A stretch of 64,000 nucleotides of DNA from Sporosarcina oncorhynchi (GCF_033304615.1 NZ_CP129118.1:492001-556000); one strand, 5' to 3'. Counted from the stretch's first letter, positions 26,942 through 34,424 are shown. Notes: a model not told the origin generated them from the sequence alone. A program made the numbers and translations.

Positions 26942-26977
26942 AAAAAGCGGACTCTCCACCTGGAGATCCGCTTTTTC
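26942..26977. terminator. Orphan hairpin resembling the panF terminator
   Basis: AAAAAGCGGA and TCCGCTTTTT form a stem continued by CTCCA and TGGAG, with T- and A-runs on both sides. No gene ends here. Its outer stem (AAAAGCGGA) matches that of the panF terminator 250 bp upstream, and the sequence after it (CCAAAAGATTATATATCCTT) resembles the repeat that follows the panF terminator. It may be a duplicated copy. Confidence 0.7.
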
Positions 26978-27055
26978 AATCCAAAAGATTATATATCCTT
27001 ACAAAAGTACAAATCTACTGAAAGCATACATCTGCTAATTAAAAACTCCCCCAAT

Positions 27056-27227
27056 CCCCTCAGTTTTGAGGGGGCTCCCTCGCTGGCAGGCAGGAACAAA
27101 CGTTGTTTGTTCCAAGCCAAGAGGGTCCGGGTGCATCCAATTTGTCAACGGCTTTCAGCTCCTTATGCTCACTCGGGAAGGACACCCTCGCTCCGCTACC
27201 GCAGAAAGCCGTTGACAAATGCAATGT
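27056..27227. other. Cluster of palindromes, possible structured RNA or dispersed repeat
   Basis: Three adjacent folds are visible. 27056-27062 CCCCTCA pairs with 27067-27073 TGAGGGG. 27077-27125 has nested stems CCCTC/GAGGG, TGGC/GCCA and GGAACAAAC/GTTTGTTCC with a 3-nt loop. 27140-27156 ATTTGTCAACGGCTTTC pairs perfectly with 27204-27220. Frames over this stretch on either strand look spurious. Such density of pairing suggests a non-coding RNA or a repetitive palindromic element. Confidence 0.6.
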
Positions 27228-27274
27228 GTATGCGTGCTGCCTGGCGCAACACAACCAATGTCATCCCCAAACAC

Positions 27275-27318
27275 AAAAAAGCCAGGATTCGCAGCAGCTC
27301 TCTCACCGCACATCCTGG
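27275..27318 (-). terminator. Minus-strand terminator, likely 3' end of the toxin mRNA
   Basis: On the minus strand CCAGGAT and ATCCTGG enclose a 23-nt apex and are followed by CTTTTTTGTG. The only minus-strand gene upstream of it is the small toxin at 27535-27648. Confidence 0.7.
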
Positions 27319-27377
27319 TCCACTTACATTATCACTTCTTCACATATACGTAAGTATATTACTTTGTATGATTGTGG

Positions 27378-27383
27378 TATAAT
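27378..27383 (+). promoter_or_regulatory. Extended -10 promoter of the candidate antitoxin RNA
   Basis: TGTGGTATAAT is an extended -10 element (TGnTATAAT) with a second TATAAT at 27389-27394. The -35 region is weak. The near-palindrome ATATACGTAAGTATAT just upstream (27345-27360) could be an operator. Confidence 0.5.
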
Positions 27384-27389
27384 GTGCAT

Positions 27390-27550
27390 ATAATAAGAAA
27401 AGCTGAACGTCTACGAAACGTCCAGCTAATTTCAGTCACATGCCGCATGAAGAGCGGTTGACCAGGTTTTTGTTGGAGAAATGTTTACTCAAAGAGTAAC
27501 CCCCATTTTGTTCCTGTCGAAAGGGAATGGGCGGTTACTTCTTTTTGTTG
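27390..27550 (+). ncRNA. Candidate antisense antitoxin RNA of a type I toxin-antitoxin pair
   Basis: Transcription from the extended -10 at 27378 would give an RNA of about 160 nt. It would begin with a hairpin (AGCTGAACGT ... ACGTCCAGCT, 27400-27426) and end at the hairpin AGTAACCCCCATT ... AATGGGCGGTTACT followed by TCTTTTT (27496-27546). Its 3' part is complementary to the 3' end of the toxin reading frame and mRNA. This convergent 3'-overlap layout is that of TxpA/RatA and BsrG/SR4 in B. subtilis. The ends are predicted from sequence only. Confidence 0.6.
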
Positions 27551-27648
27551 GTAAGGAGCACAATCATGCCAATAATAGCTGTTGCTTTTGTTGCAAATGC
27601 TATAAAAGCTTGAAATAGCATGTTCATTGCCTCGTAAGTTACCATCAT
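27535..27648 (-). CDS. Small holin-like type I toxin candidate, 37 aa
   Basis: A minus-strand frame of 37 residues: MMVTYEAMNMLFQAFIAFAT then KATAIIGMIVLLTNKKK. A short polar N-terminus, one transmembrane helix and a lysine-rich C-terminus are the features of the TxpA/BsrG/BsrE 'holin-like' toxins of Bacillales, which damage the membrane or wall synthesis when expressed. The GAAAGGGGGTG site lies before the two ATG codons and is locked in a 10-bp hairpin (27655-27678). An antisense RNA candidate overlaps the 3' end from the other strand. A longer frame on the same strand in another phase is a shadow. Confidence 0.7.
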   Translation of the reverse strand: MMVTYEAMNMLFQAFIAFATKATAIIGMIVLLTNKKK

Positions 27649-27654
27649 ATATAA

Positions 27655-27678
27655 ACACCCCCTTTCTCAAGGGAGTGT
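27655..27678 (-). promoter_or_regulatory. Hairpin sequestering the toxin Shine-Dalgarno
   Basis: On the minus strand ACACTCCCTT and AAGGGGGTGT pair over 10 bp (one G-U) with a GAGA tetraloop. The 3' arm is the ribosome binding site of the toxin, so translation should be inhibited unless the structure opens, as reported for other type I toxin mRNAs. Confidence 0.7.
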
Positions 27679-27713
27679 CAACCGCCCATCTACTTTATGC
27701 AACTGATGTTCTC

Positions 27714-27741
27714 ATTCTACCATCATTACGGTCTAGTAAAC
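27714..27741 (-). promoter_or_regulatory. Putative toxin promoter
   Basis: On the minus strand GTTTAC (27741-27736) and TAGAAT (27719-27714) are separated by 16 bp, about 65 bp before the toxin start. Confidence 0.45.
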
Positions 27742-27835
27742 AGATATGTATGTAAGAGAATCACTTCAATCTCTATGGAAACGAAATTATGAAATTGCTC
27801 CTAAACAGAAAGGATTTAGCAATGGATCGCTAATC

Positions 27836-27940
27836 TCACAAAACTCCATAACTTCTCGCAAAACCTCATATCTCCAAATAAAAGCTCATATAACGCCCAA
27901 AAAGCTCATATATCCGAAAATAACCTCATAAACCCTCACT
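27836..27940. repeat. 20-bp-period repeat with CTCATA core, second copy
   Basis: Five repeats at 20-bp steps, beginning AAAACTCCATAACTTCTCGC, then cores AAAACCTCATA, AAAAGCTCATA, AAAAGCTCATA and ATAACCTCATA. The first unit still carries the ACTCCA core of the larger arrays, linking the two variants. It ends about 55 bp before the EamA-family gene. Confidence 0.8.
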
Positions 27941-27994
27941 TTCCTGTATAATCAACTCATCAATCACTCACCAAAGAAAGAAGGCACAACAACT

Positions 27995-28909
27995 ATGTGG
28001 AAACTCTACGCACTCCTCACAACAACAATGCTCGTCTGGGGACTAAACCTCCCCCTACTCAAATACATGCTCACATTCATGAATCCCGTCACCATGACAG
28101 CATTCCGCATCCTAACAGCCGGAATCACCGTCTTCATCATCCTAAGCGCATTCAAACTCGTCCGACTCCCAACAAAAAAAGAATGGACATACATCATCGG
28201 AGGAGCCGCACTCAACGTCGTCATGCACCACTACTTCCTCAACATGGGACTCTTCCGCACAACCGGCACAAACGCAGGCCTCATCCTAGGAACCGGCCCC
28301 GTCCTAACAGCCATCCTAACCGCACTCATCCTGCGAAACTACCCGACCAAAATCCAATGGCTCGGCGCCATCACAGGCTTCATCGGCATCGGATCCGTCG
28401 TCCTCGCAGGCGACCAAGGACTATCCGGCCTCAAAATAGGCGACGGCTTCATATTTCTCGCCATCCTTGCCCAAGTCTTTTCGTTTTTGATAATCGCGAA
28501 GGCGGCAAAGACGCTTGACCCAAGGCTTCTCACCGCGTACATGTTAACGACGGGAAGTCTCCTACTCATCATCATCAGCTTCATCCAAGAACCCGGCGAA
28601 ATCGTCAAATTTACAACAGTTCCACCGTCATTCTGGGCAGCCTTCGCCGCCAGTGCCATTCTCGGAACTGCAGTCGGGCACATGCTCTACAACTATTCAC
28701 TTGGAAAAGTCGGCCCATCCAAAGCCGCCATCTTCATGAACTTGAACACATTGTTCTCTCTCATCGGATCCGCACTCTTCCTAGGAGAAATCATCACAAG
28801 CCGTCACCTGATCGGTTTCGCACTCATCATCATCGGCGTCATCCTCGGATCAGGCGCAGCCGAAGACTTATGGAAAAAAAGGAAAAAGAAAAGGGAAGTG
28901 GAGGCCTAG
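27995..28909 (+). CDS. EamA-family (DMT) transporter
   Basis: A 304-residue membrane protein with ten predicted helices in two EamA repeats, about 5-138 (starting TTTMLVWGLNLPLLKYMLTF) and 150-288 (with GTAVGHMLYNYSLGKVGPSK and IIIGVILGSGAAEDL). These transporters export or import small metabolites or amino acids; the substrate cannot be told from sequence. A basic tail (KKRKKKREVEA) follows. The start is behind GAAAGAAGG. Codon use in the first half is strikingly C-ending compared with the neighbours. Confidence 0.88.
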   Translation: MWKLYALLTTTMLVWGLNLPLLKYMLTFMNPVTMTAFRILTAGITVFIILSAFKLVRLPTKKEWTYIIGGAALNVVMHHYFLNMGLFRTTGTNAGLILGTGPVLTAILTALILRNYPTKIQWLGAITGFIGIGSVVLAGDQGLSGLKIGDGFIFLAILAQVFSFLIIAKAAKTLDPRLLTAYMLTTGSLLLIIISFIQEPGEIVKFTTVPPSFWAAFAASAILGTAVGHMLYNYSLGKVGPSKAAIFMNLNTLFSLIGSALFLGEIITSRHLIGFALIIIGVILGSGAAEDLWKKRKKKREVEA

Positions 28910-28926
28910 GCCATCACTTCCTTTTT
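28893..28926 (+). terminator. Terminator overlapping the end of the EamA gene
   Basis: GGGAAGTG and CACTTCC pair around the stop codon and run into TTTTT. Confidence 0.75.
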
Positions 28927-28929
28927 CGC

Positions 28930-28967
28930 TTTTGATTGGTAAAACCTATTCAGGGCGACTTGTACGC
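28930..28967. repeat. Isolated copy of the conserved block of the 20-bp arrays
   Basis: TTTTGATTGGTAAAACCTAT, then TCAGGGCGACTTGTA matches the block TTTGATTTGTAAAAACCAT / TCAGCGCGACTCGTA at 21161-21194 with few changes, but here without flanking AAAAGTCCA repeats. Confidence 0.65.
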
Positions 28968-29107
28968 TAGTAAACTAAGTATCCTCCCAGCAACACAACC
29001 AACCTTCGGTTTTCAAAAGATGCACATAAAGTCCTGTGAAGAAAAAAAGAAATTTGCTCAACAAACTAGTAACAATGGACGATAATAGAAGAAAAGGAGC
29101 GTCCAAC

Positions 29108-30190
29108 ATGAAAAAACAACTCTTGACGACCGCGTTTGCCGCAACTCTACTATTCAGCACGACCTCATTACAAGCTCAAGCAAAATCATTTATAGACGTA
29201 CCGACAACACACTGGGCGCATGCACCCATAGACACCATCTCAAACGCCGGCCTCATTAGCGGCTATGACGACGGTACTTATCGACTCAACCAGCCGGTGA
29301 CTCGTGCTCAATCCGCAAAAATCGTTGCACTCGCAGTCAAAGCAAAGCCGACGGAAGATTACATACTGGCCTACAAAGATGTGACACAAGCACACGGCTC
29401 CTATAATCATATAAAAGCACTCACACAACGCGGTGTGTTCCCGAACAATGAAGCGTTCAACCCGAATACCCCGCTCAAACGGGGCGAAATGGCGAAAATG
29501 ATCGCGATCGCTTACAACATCATTCTGGATGATAACGACCTCATCAGCTTCAAAGACGTCACGAAGACGAACGCCAACCACAAATACATCACAGCAATCG
29601 CTGAACTCGGCATCACGACAACGAAGCAAGGAGGCGAATTCCTTCCGGACGAGCCTGTATCGCGTGCCCATATGGCAGCTTTCGTCACCCGCGCGATGGA
29701 ATTCGATGCCAAACGTAAAACCGGCGAAATCTATTACGACAAGGCGAAAAAACAATACATGGAAAAAGTCTATTCAATTCCTGAAGCGCCACCAGTCGCT
29801 ATGGTAGATTCATATACCATCCAAACCATCACGCTCGTCAATAAAGAACGGCAACAAAAGAAAGCCGCCAAACTCGCACACGACAAAGCACTTTCAGCAA
29901 TCGCTCAAAAGAAAGCGGAAGACATGGCGAACAACAACTACTTCGCCCATCAATCACCGACATACGGGTCCGTCGGCCAAATGCTTGACCGCTTCAAATA
30001 TGACTGGACAGCATACGGTGAAAACATCGCCAAAGGCTACACGACATCTGATTCCGTCGTCGCCGGATGGGTGAACTCGCCAGGTCACTACAAGAACATC
30101 ATGGAAAGTACATTCACGAACATCGGATCAGGCTATGCCACCGACAAAGACGGCACAACGTACTGGGTCCACATCTTCTCAAGAAAATAA
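29108..30190 (+). CDS. SLH-anchored CAP-domain protein
   Basis: A 360-residue exported protein. It has a signal peptide (1-24, ending AQA), three SLH repeats (about 25-200; the first has GYDDGTYRLNQPVTRAQSAK) and a C-terminal CAP/SCP domain (about 235-360). The CAP domain includes LVNKERQQKKAAKLAHDKAL, YFAHQSPTYGSVGQMLDRF, YGENIAKGY and WVNSPGHYKNIMESTFTNIG, so the conserved His and Glu positions are present. YkwD-type CAP proteins are common in Bacillales with unclear function. The ATG at 29108 follows AAAGGAGCG; the longer upstream frame has no export signal at its start. Confidence 0.9.
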   Translation: MKKQLLTTAFAATLLFSTTSLQAQAKSFIDVPTTHWAHAPIDTISNAGLISGYDDGTYRLNQPVTRAQSAKIVALAVKAKPTEDYILAYKDVTQAHGSYNHIKALTQRGVFPNNEAFNPNTPLKRGEMAKMIAIAYNIILDDNDLISFKDVTKTNANHKYITAIAELGITTTKQGGEFLPDEPVSRAHMAAFVTRAMEFDAKRKTGEIYYDKAKKQYMEKVYSIPEAPPVAMVDSYTIQTITLVNKERQQKKAAKLAHDKALSAIAQKKAEDMANNNYFAHQSPTYGSVGQMLDRFKYDWTAYGENIAKGYTTSDSVVAGWVNSPGHYKNIMESTFTNIGSGYATDKDGTTYWVHIFSRK

Positions 30191-30199
30191 GTACAACAT

Positions 30200-30233
30200 C
30201 GAAAAGCAGAGACGCGCTCTTTGCTTTTTTTGC
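30200..30233 (+). terminator. Terminator after the SLH-CAP gene
   Basis: GAAAAGCAGAG and CTCTTTGCTTTTTTT form an imperfect stem with a long T-run. Confidence 0.75.
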
Positions 30234-30384
30234 GCAAATAAATACCGCATAAACTACCACTCTTCAAAACTATTCTTCCGCTCCATGTCTTTAATCCCGT
30301 AAAGTGGGTATAATAAAAGAAGCATACATAAGAAATTTGAACTCTCTACTATATAAGACACCCCCTGGAAGGAGGATCATCGAC

Positions 30385-31548
30385 ATGAAAAAACTGCAAG
30401 CCGTTCTCTACGCCTTTATCGCAATCATCATACTTGCACCAACCGCACTCGCTGCAGACTCTGAAAGCGGCACGAAAGTCGAGGACATCAAATTCTTCGT
30501 CGAAAACTTTTACTACGGTGACATACCGGAAAACCTGCAAGACATGAAGACGATCGAAGAGGTGATGGGTGCACTCGATGATTACTCCAGATATATGACA
30601 GCGACTGAATACAACGATTACGTCGCATCTGTCGGAGCGGACGACTTAGCGTTAGCAGATTTGGACAAGCCTGGTATTACAAGCAGCCTGCTCTACGGCG
30701 ACATCGGCTACATCCGCGTCAAAACCTTCTCCGGCACAATGGACAAAGAAGTCATCAAACATTACTTAAAATTAAAAAAGCAAGGAGCCGACAAACTGAT
30801 TCTCGATCTTCGTTATAACGGCGGCGGCTACGTGGAAAGTGCTGAACAGCTGCTTGGTCACTTCGAAGGTGTCAAAACGGCCTATGAAATGAAGACAAGG
30901 GAAGGGAAGACGACAATCAAGCCGGTTCCCTCTAAAGTGAAATTTCCCGAAAAAACCTACGTCCTCGTTAACCGTTACTCCGCTTCAGCATCTGAAATCG
31001 TGGCGGCATCACTCCAGGATCAGAATGCAGCCATCGTTGTTGGAGAGAAGACAAAAGGGAAAGGCACGATCCAATCATTCTTTGAATTCGAAGACGGATC
31101 GGCACTCAAGCTAACAATCGGCGAATTCACCGGACCAAACCAGAAAAAGATCCATCACGCCGGTGTCATCCCGACAATCAAAGCCGATCATGACAATGAA
31201 CTATCGACCATCCATGAACGGCTCATAAAAGAACGGCTTGCCGACCAGCAGTTTAAGACGCTGGACAACTTGCAAGCCGTCCCGACAGATAAGACATTCC
31301 AAATCCATTTCACACAGGAAATGAACCTTACGGACATTAATACGTCCAGTAAAGTAGAACTCGTCAAAGTGGGCGGCGTCGCAGTCCCGATTGTTGTCAC
31401 ACAAAACGGCAATGACAAACTCGACATCACACCAAATAAGCAAATGCAAAAAGGCGGCAGTTACTACCTTGTCATCCATCCCGGCTTTACAAACACAGTC
31501 GGACGCGCAACGAAAAATGGCGCTTACACATTTATTTCAGTAGAATGA
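30385..31548 (+). CDS. Secreted S41-family peptidase with C-terminal Ig-like domain
   Basis: A 387-residue exported serine peptidase of the C-terminal processing family. It has a signal peptide (1-22, ending ALAA) and an N-terminal helical part with EEVMGALDDYSRYMTATEYN. The S41 core has GDIGYIRVKTFSG, LILDLRYNGGGYVESAEQLL, the serine segment YSASASEIVAASL and the lysine segment VGEKTKGKGTIQSFFEF. The usual PDZ domain between the helical part and the core is almost absent (about 15 residues). The C-terminus (about 295-387) is an Ig-like SbsA/Big5-type domain (FQIHFTQEMNLTDINTSSKV), which in this region is typical of wall proteins. The start ATG at 30385 follows GGAAGGAGG. Confidence 0.88.
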   Translation: MKKLQAVLYAFIAIIILAPTALAADSESGTKVEDIKFFVENFYYGDIPENLQDMKTIEEVMGALDDYSRYMTATEYNDYVASVGADDLALADLDKPGITSSLLYGDIGYIRVKTFSGTMDKEVIKHYLKLKKQGADKLILDLRYNGGGYVESAEQLLGHFEGVKTAYEMKTREGKTTIKPVPSKVKFPEKTYVLVNRYSASASEIVAASLQDQNAAIVVGEKTKGKGTIQSFFEFEDGSALKLTIGEFTGPNQKKIHHAGVIPTIKADHDNELSTIHERLIKERLADQQFKTLDNLQAVPTDKTFQIHFTQEMNLTDINTSSKVELVKVGGVAVPIVVTQNGNDKLDITPNKQMQKGGSYYLVIHPGFTNTVGRATKNGAYTFISVE

Positions 31549-31819
31549 ACAGCAGAGAACCGGTAAGAAGACAGATGCCTCGTCTCCTTGTCGGTTCTCC
31601 CGCGTCCAAGATCAGTGGCATGCGCGCAACACTTTGTACCAACTAAGCGAATATGCTATAATCAACTAATTATTTAACTTGCTTCAAAAAGCGAGAACAA
31701 GCTAAAACTTCCAGCGGATTCACAAGCAACCTTGAAATGATCCGTACACAAATTACGCCGAGTCGTAATGATTAAAGCGAAACGATAAGCACGTACAAGA
31801 AGAAAGGAACATCATTCAC

Positions 31820-33109
31820 ATGACTAAAAACATTTGCGTAATCGGCCTTGGCTACATCGGACTCCCGACAGCTGTCATGTTCGCCAATAGCGGCGTTCAC
31901 GTCCACGGTGTCGACATTAATGAAAGAGCCGTCAACATGATTTCTAACAAGCAACTTCATATAGAAGAGAACGGATTACAGGAACGCCTCGAGCAAGCAA
32001 TCGACGAAGGCTTTTTCACTGTTTCCACAACGCCGGTAGAAGCAGACGTCTACATCGTCGCCGTTCCGTCACCAATCAATCCTGACAATACAGCGAACTT
32101 GGAATACATCCGCCAAGCAACTGCTTCAATCGTTCCACACTTGACACCGGGTGTACTCGTCATCTTAGAATCGACAGTTCCACCGAAAACCGTCGAAAAC
32201 GTGATGTTGCCGGAACTTCGCAAGTCGAATCTGACTCTCGGTGAAGATCTATTCGTTTCCCACTCACCGGAACGCGTCATCCCGGGCAAAATCTTCGAAG
32301 AACTTGTCAATAACGACCGCATCGTCGGTGGCATTACACCTGAATCTGCGGAAATGACAAAAGCGCTTTACAAAACATTCGTCCAAGGGGAAATCCACCT
32401 AACAGACGCAACGACTGCTGAGCTCGTCAAAGTAATGGAGAACACATACCGTGACGTCAACATCGCATTCGCAAACGAACTGGCAAAAATCGCTGAAACG
32501 ATCGGCGTAGATATATGGGAAGCAATCCGTTTCGCAAACTTCCACCCGCGTGTCAATATCCATACACCAGGTCCAGGAGTAGGCGGACACTGTATCGCCG
32601 TCGACCCGTGGTTCTTAGTAGAGTTAAGCCCTGAAAATGCGGACATCATCCATAAAGCCCGTCTGACAAACGACGCCATGCCGCAATTTGTCGCTCAAAA
32701 AGCGAAAAACATCTTGAATGACATGCAAATTACCAACGGCAAAGTGACTGTCCTTGGCCTGGCATTCAAAGGCGACGTCGACGACATGCGCGAAAGCCCG
32801 TCCGTGAAAGTGATCGAAGCGTTGCAGGCACTCGATATCGAAGTCGCGTCCTACGATCCGCACATCAAACACGTGCAGCACCCTACACAGGTGACGACAA
32901 TGGAAGAAGCGACACAAGATGCGGACATACTCATCCTGACTACGGATCACACCGTGTTCAAACAGCTCAGCCCAAGTACGCTCACAACAAAGGAACCAAA
33001 ACCGTTCATCTTGGATACAAAAAACGCACTTGATAAAAACAAATGGCAGCAAGCCGGTTTCCACTACTTGAAACTTGGAGACGGCTCACCAGTAGGAGTT
33101 ATGAGTTAA
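31820..33109 (+). CDS. UDP-N-acetyl-D-mannosamine dehydrogenase (WecC-like)
   Basis: A 429-residue NAD-dependent nucleotide-sugar dehydrogenase that oxidises UDP-ManNAc to UDP-ManNAc uronic acid. It has the N-terminal Rossmann motif ICVIGLGYIGLPTAVMFANS, the active-site cysteine in GPGVGGHCIAVDPWFLVE (about Cys258) and the C-terminal UDP-binding domain (LGLAFKGDVDDMRESPSVKV). The HCIAVDPWF motif fits the WecC branch better than UDP-glucose dehydrogenases. The next gene starts on the base after its stop and encodes a WecG/TagA-type transferase. The pair may build a ManNAc(A)-containing secondary wall polymer. The start follows AAGAAAGGAAC. Confidence 0.9.
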   Translation: MTKNICVIGLGYIGLPTAVMFANSGVHVHGVDINERAVNMISNKQLHIEENGLQERLEQAIDEGFFTVSTTPVEADVYIVAVPSPINPDNTANLEYIRQATASIVPHLTPGVLVILESTVPPKTVENVMLPELRKSNLTLGEDLFVSHSPERVIPGKIFEELVNNDRIVGGITPESAEMTKALYKTFVQGEIHLTDATTAELVKVMENTYRDVNIAFANELAKIAETIGVDIWEAIRFANFHPRVNIHTPGPGVGGHCIAVDPWFLVELSPENADIIHKARLTNDAMPQFVAQKAKNILNDMQITNGKVTVLGLAFKGDVDDMRESPSVKVIEALQALDIEVASYDPHIKHVQHPTQVTTMEEATQDADILILTTDHTVFKQLSPSTLTTKEPKPFILDTKNALDKNKWQQAGFHYLKLGDGSPVGVMS

Positions 33110-33823
33110 ATGAAAGAACAAGTACTCGGCGTCGACGTCAACACAGAGAACTACGATGAACTCATCCCTAAACTATTTGCGAACATCGACGCTGAAAAGA
33201 AATCACTCGTCGTCGCCATCAATCCCGAAAAGCTCATGAAGGCAAAAGAAGATCCCGAGCTTAAAGCACTCCTGAACCGTGCGGAATTTCAAATTCCGGA
33301 CGGTGTGGGTGTCATAATCGCGTCCAAGCTTCAAAAAGGCAACATCAAGTCCCGCGTAACCGGCGTCGACACAATGGACAGGATCGTAAGAGAAGCCGCA
33401 AGATGCGGCAAGTCCATCTTCCTCTACGGCGCAAAACCCGGCGTAGCGGATGCGGCAGCTAGTAAACTAATCGAAACATACCCGGATCTAATCGTCGCGG
33501 GCACACAAGACGGCTATGAACAAGATACACAAAAAGTCATCGATACGATTAATGAAGCAAAGCCTGAAATTCTTTTCGTTGCGATGGGATCACCGAAACA
33601 GGAACTATGGATCGAACAACATCGCGACAACTTATACCCGACACTCTACCAAGGCGTCGGCGGAACATTCGACGTCCTGGCGGGCAATATTAAACGCGCA
33701 CCAGCCGCTTTCCAAAAAGTCGGCGCCGAATGGTTATACCGTCTATTACTCGAACCAACCCGCATCAAACGGCAAATGAATCTACCGAAATTTTTATTTG
33801 AAATTATAAGGCAAAACAAATAA
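33110..33823 (+). CDS. tagA: WecG/TagA/CpsF-family N-acetylmannosaminyltransferase
   Basis: A 237-residue GT26 glycosyltransferase. Family marks are VVAINPEKLMKAKEDPELK, FQIPDGVGVIIASKL, the SIFLYGAKPGVADAA strand, and the signature VAMGSPKQELWIEQHRDNL followed by GVGGTFDVLAG. TagA adds ManNAc to undecaprenyl-PP-GlcNAc in teichoic acid linkage units; WecG adds ManNAcA in enterobacterial common antigen. Because it is fused tightly behind a UDP-ManNAc dehydrogenase, the ManNAcA reaction is also possible. It acts at the cytoplasmic membrane face. A 114-bp gap precedes a strong terminator. Confidence 0.9.
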   Translation: MKEQVLGVDVNTENYDELIPKLFANIDAEKKSLVVAINPEKLMKAKEDPELKALLNRAEFQIPDGVGVIIASKLQKGNIKSRVTGVDTMDRIVREAARCGKSIFLYGAKPGVADAAASKLIETYPDLIVAGTQDGYEQDTQKVIDTINEAKPEILFVAMGSPKQELWIEQHRDNLYPTLYQGVGGTFDVLAGNIKRAPAAFQKVGAEWLYRLLLEPTRIKRQMNLPKFLFEIIRQNK

Positions 33824-33936
33824 ATGATACTTGTAATCTAGTAATACTGATGATAGAATACGTAAGTGTAAGGATAATTTCCTCTGTAACATATATAATT
33901 AAAGCCACGCAGAACGAAAACGGTTGGTTGACCGCA

Positions 33937-33979
33937 CAAAAGGACTTGAACAGCTCCCATCTGTTCAGGTCCTTTTGTC
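33937..33979 (+). terminator. Strong terminator after tagA
   Basis: AAAAGGACTTGAACAG and CTGTTCAGGTCCTTTT pair over 16 positions with one G-T pair and a CTCCCAT loop. The symmetric A/T runs make it bidirectional. Confidence 0.85.
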
Positions 33980-33988
33980 TGTGGAAAA

Positions 33989-34124
33989 GCTGAAGGCGCT
34001 GTTTAGGAGCGACAGGCATAAGACGAATACGCGCCGTGGCGGTATTTGCCACAGCGCGTATTTGCTTATGACCCGAGCTCCTAGCGCCTGGAGCTAGACA
34101 CTACAACTGCGGAAGTCCTTCAGC
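33989..34124. repeat. Large multi-step palindromic element
   Basis: Nested arms pair in order from outside in: GCTGAAGG (33989) with CCTTCAGC (34117), GGCGCT (33995) with AGCGCC (34083), AGGAGC (34005) with GCTCCT (34077), CATAAG (34017) with CTTATG (34065), AATACGCGC (34026) with GCGCGTATT (34054), and GTGGC (34036) with GCCAC (34048). Small internal bulges separate them. It resembles the dispersed palindromic intergenic elements with GGAGCTAGACA ends that I recall from Bacillales genomes. It sits between tagA and the S-layer promoters. Confidence 0.75.
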
Positions 34125-34333
34125 CTTTAAGAGCAAATCTGAAGACACTCTAATACTAGATTATTAAAGATCATCTTCAAACAACTTCTACTACACTACT
34201 TGTTTACATTTTTACTTAAGTATTTGTTAATTCGAAAAAACTCCTTCTATTTAAATATCACACATCACAATTCCAAAACAATAATCACAAATAGTCAGAT
34301 TGCACGACTTTTCTTGAAACATTGCATAAATAC

Positions 34334-34361
34334 TTGATATTAATCTGAAATGCGATAGAAT
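34334..34361 (+). promoter_or_regulatory. S-layer gene promoter P1
   Basis: TTGATA (34334-34339) and TAGAAT (34356-34361) with a 16-bp spacer, about 180 bp upstream of the S-layer start codon. Confidence 0.55.
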
Positions 34362-34424
34362 GGTAGGAGCAGTGGGTAATTACATAGTTTTTGCATGGCA
34401 ATCTAGCAAAATATCATTAAGTAA

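Noticed and set aside
27060..27393. Plus- and minus-strand frames of 64-96 codons
   Set aside because: They run across perfect palindromes and the candidate antisense RNA, lack ribosome binding sites and have no protein-like composition.
27485..27670. 61-residue minus-strand protein
   Set aside because: It overlaps the better supported 37-residue toxin frame in another phase and contains its Shine-Dalgarno hairpin as coding sequence.
26302..28518. Arg/His-rich frames inside panF and the EamA gene
   Set aside because: They arise from C-rich third codon positions of the real genes; composition is not protein-like.
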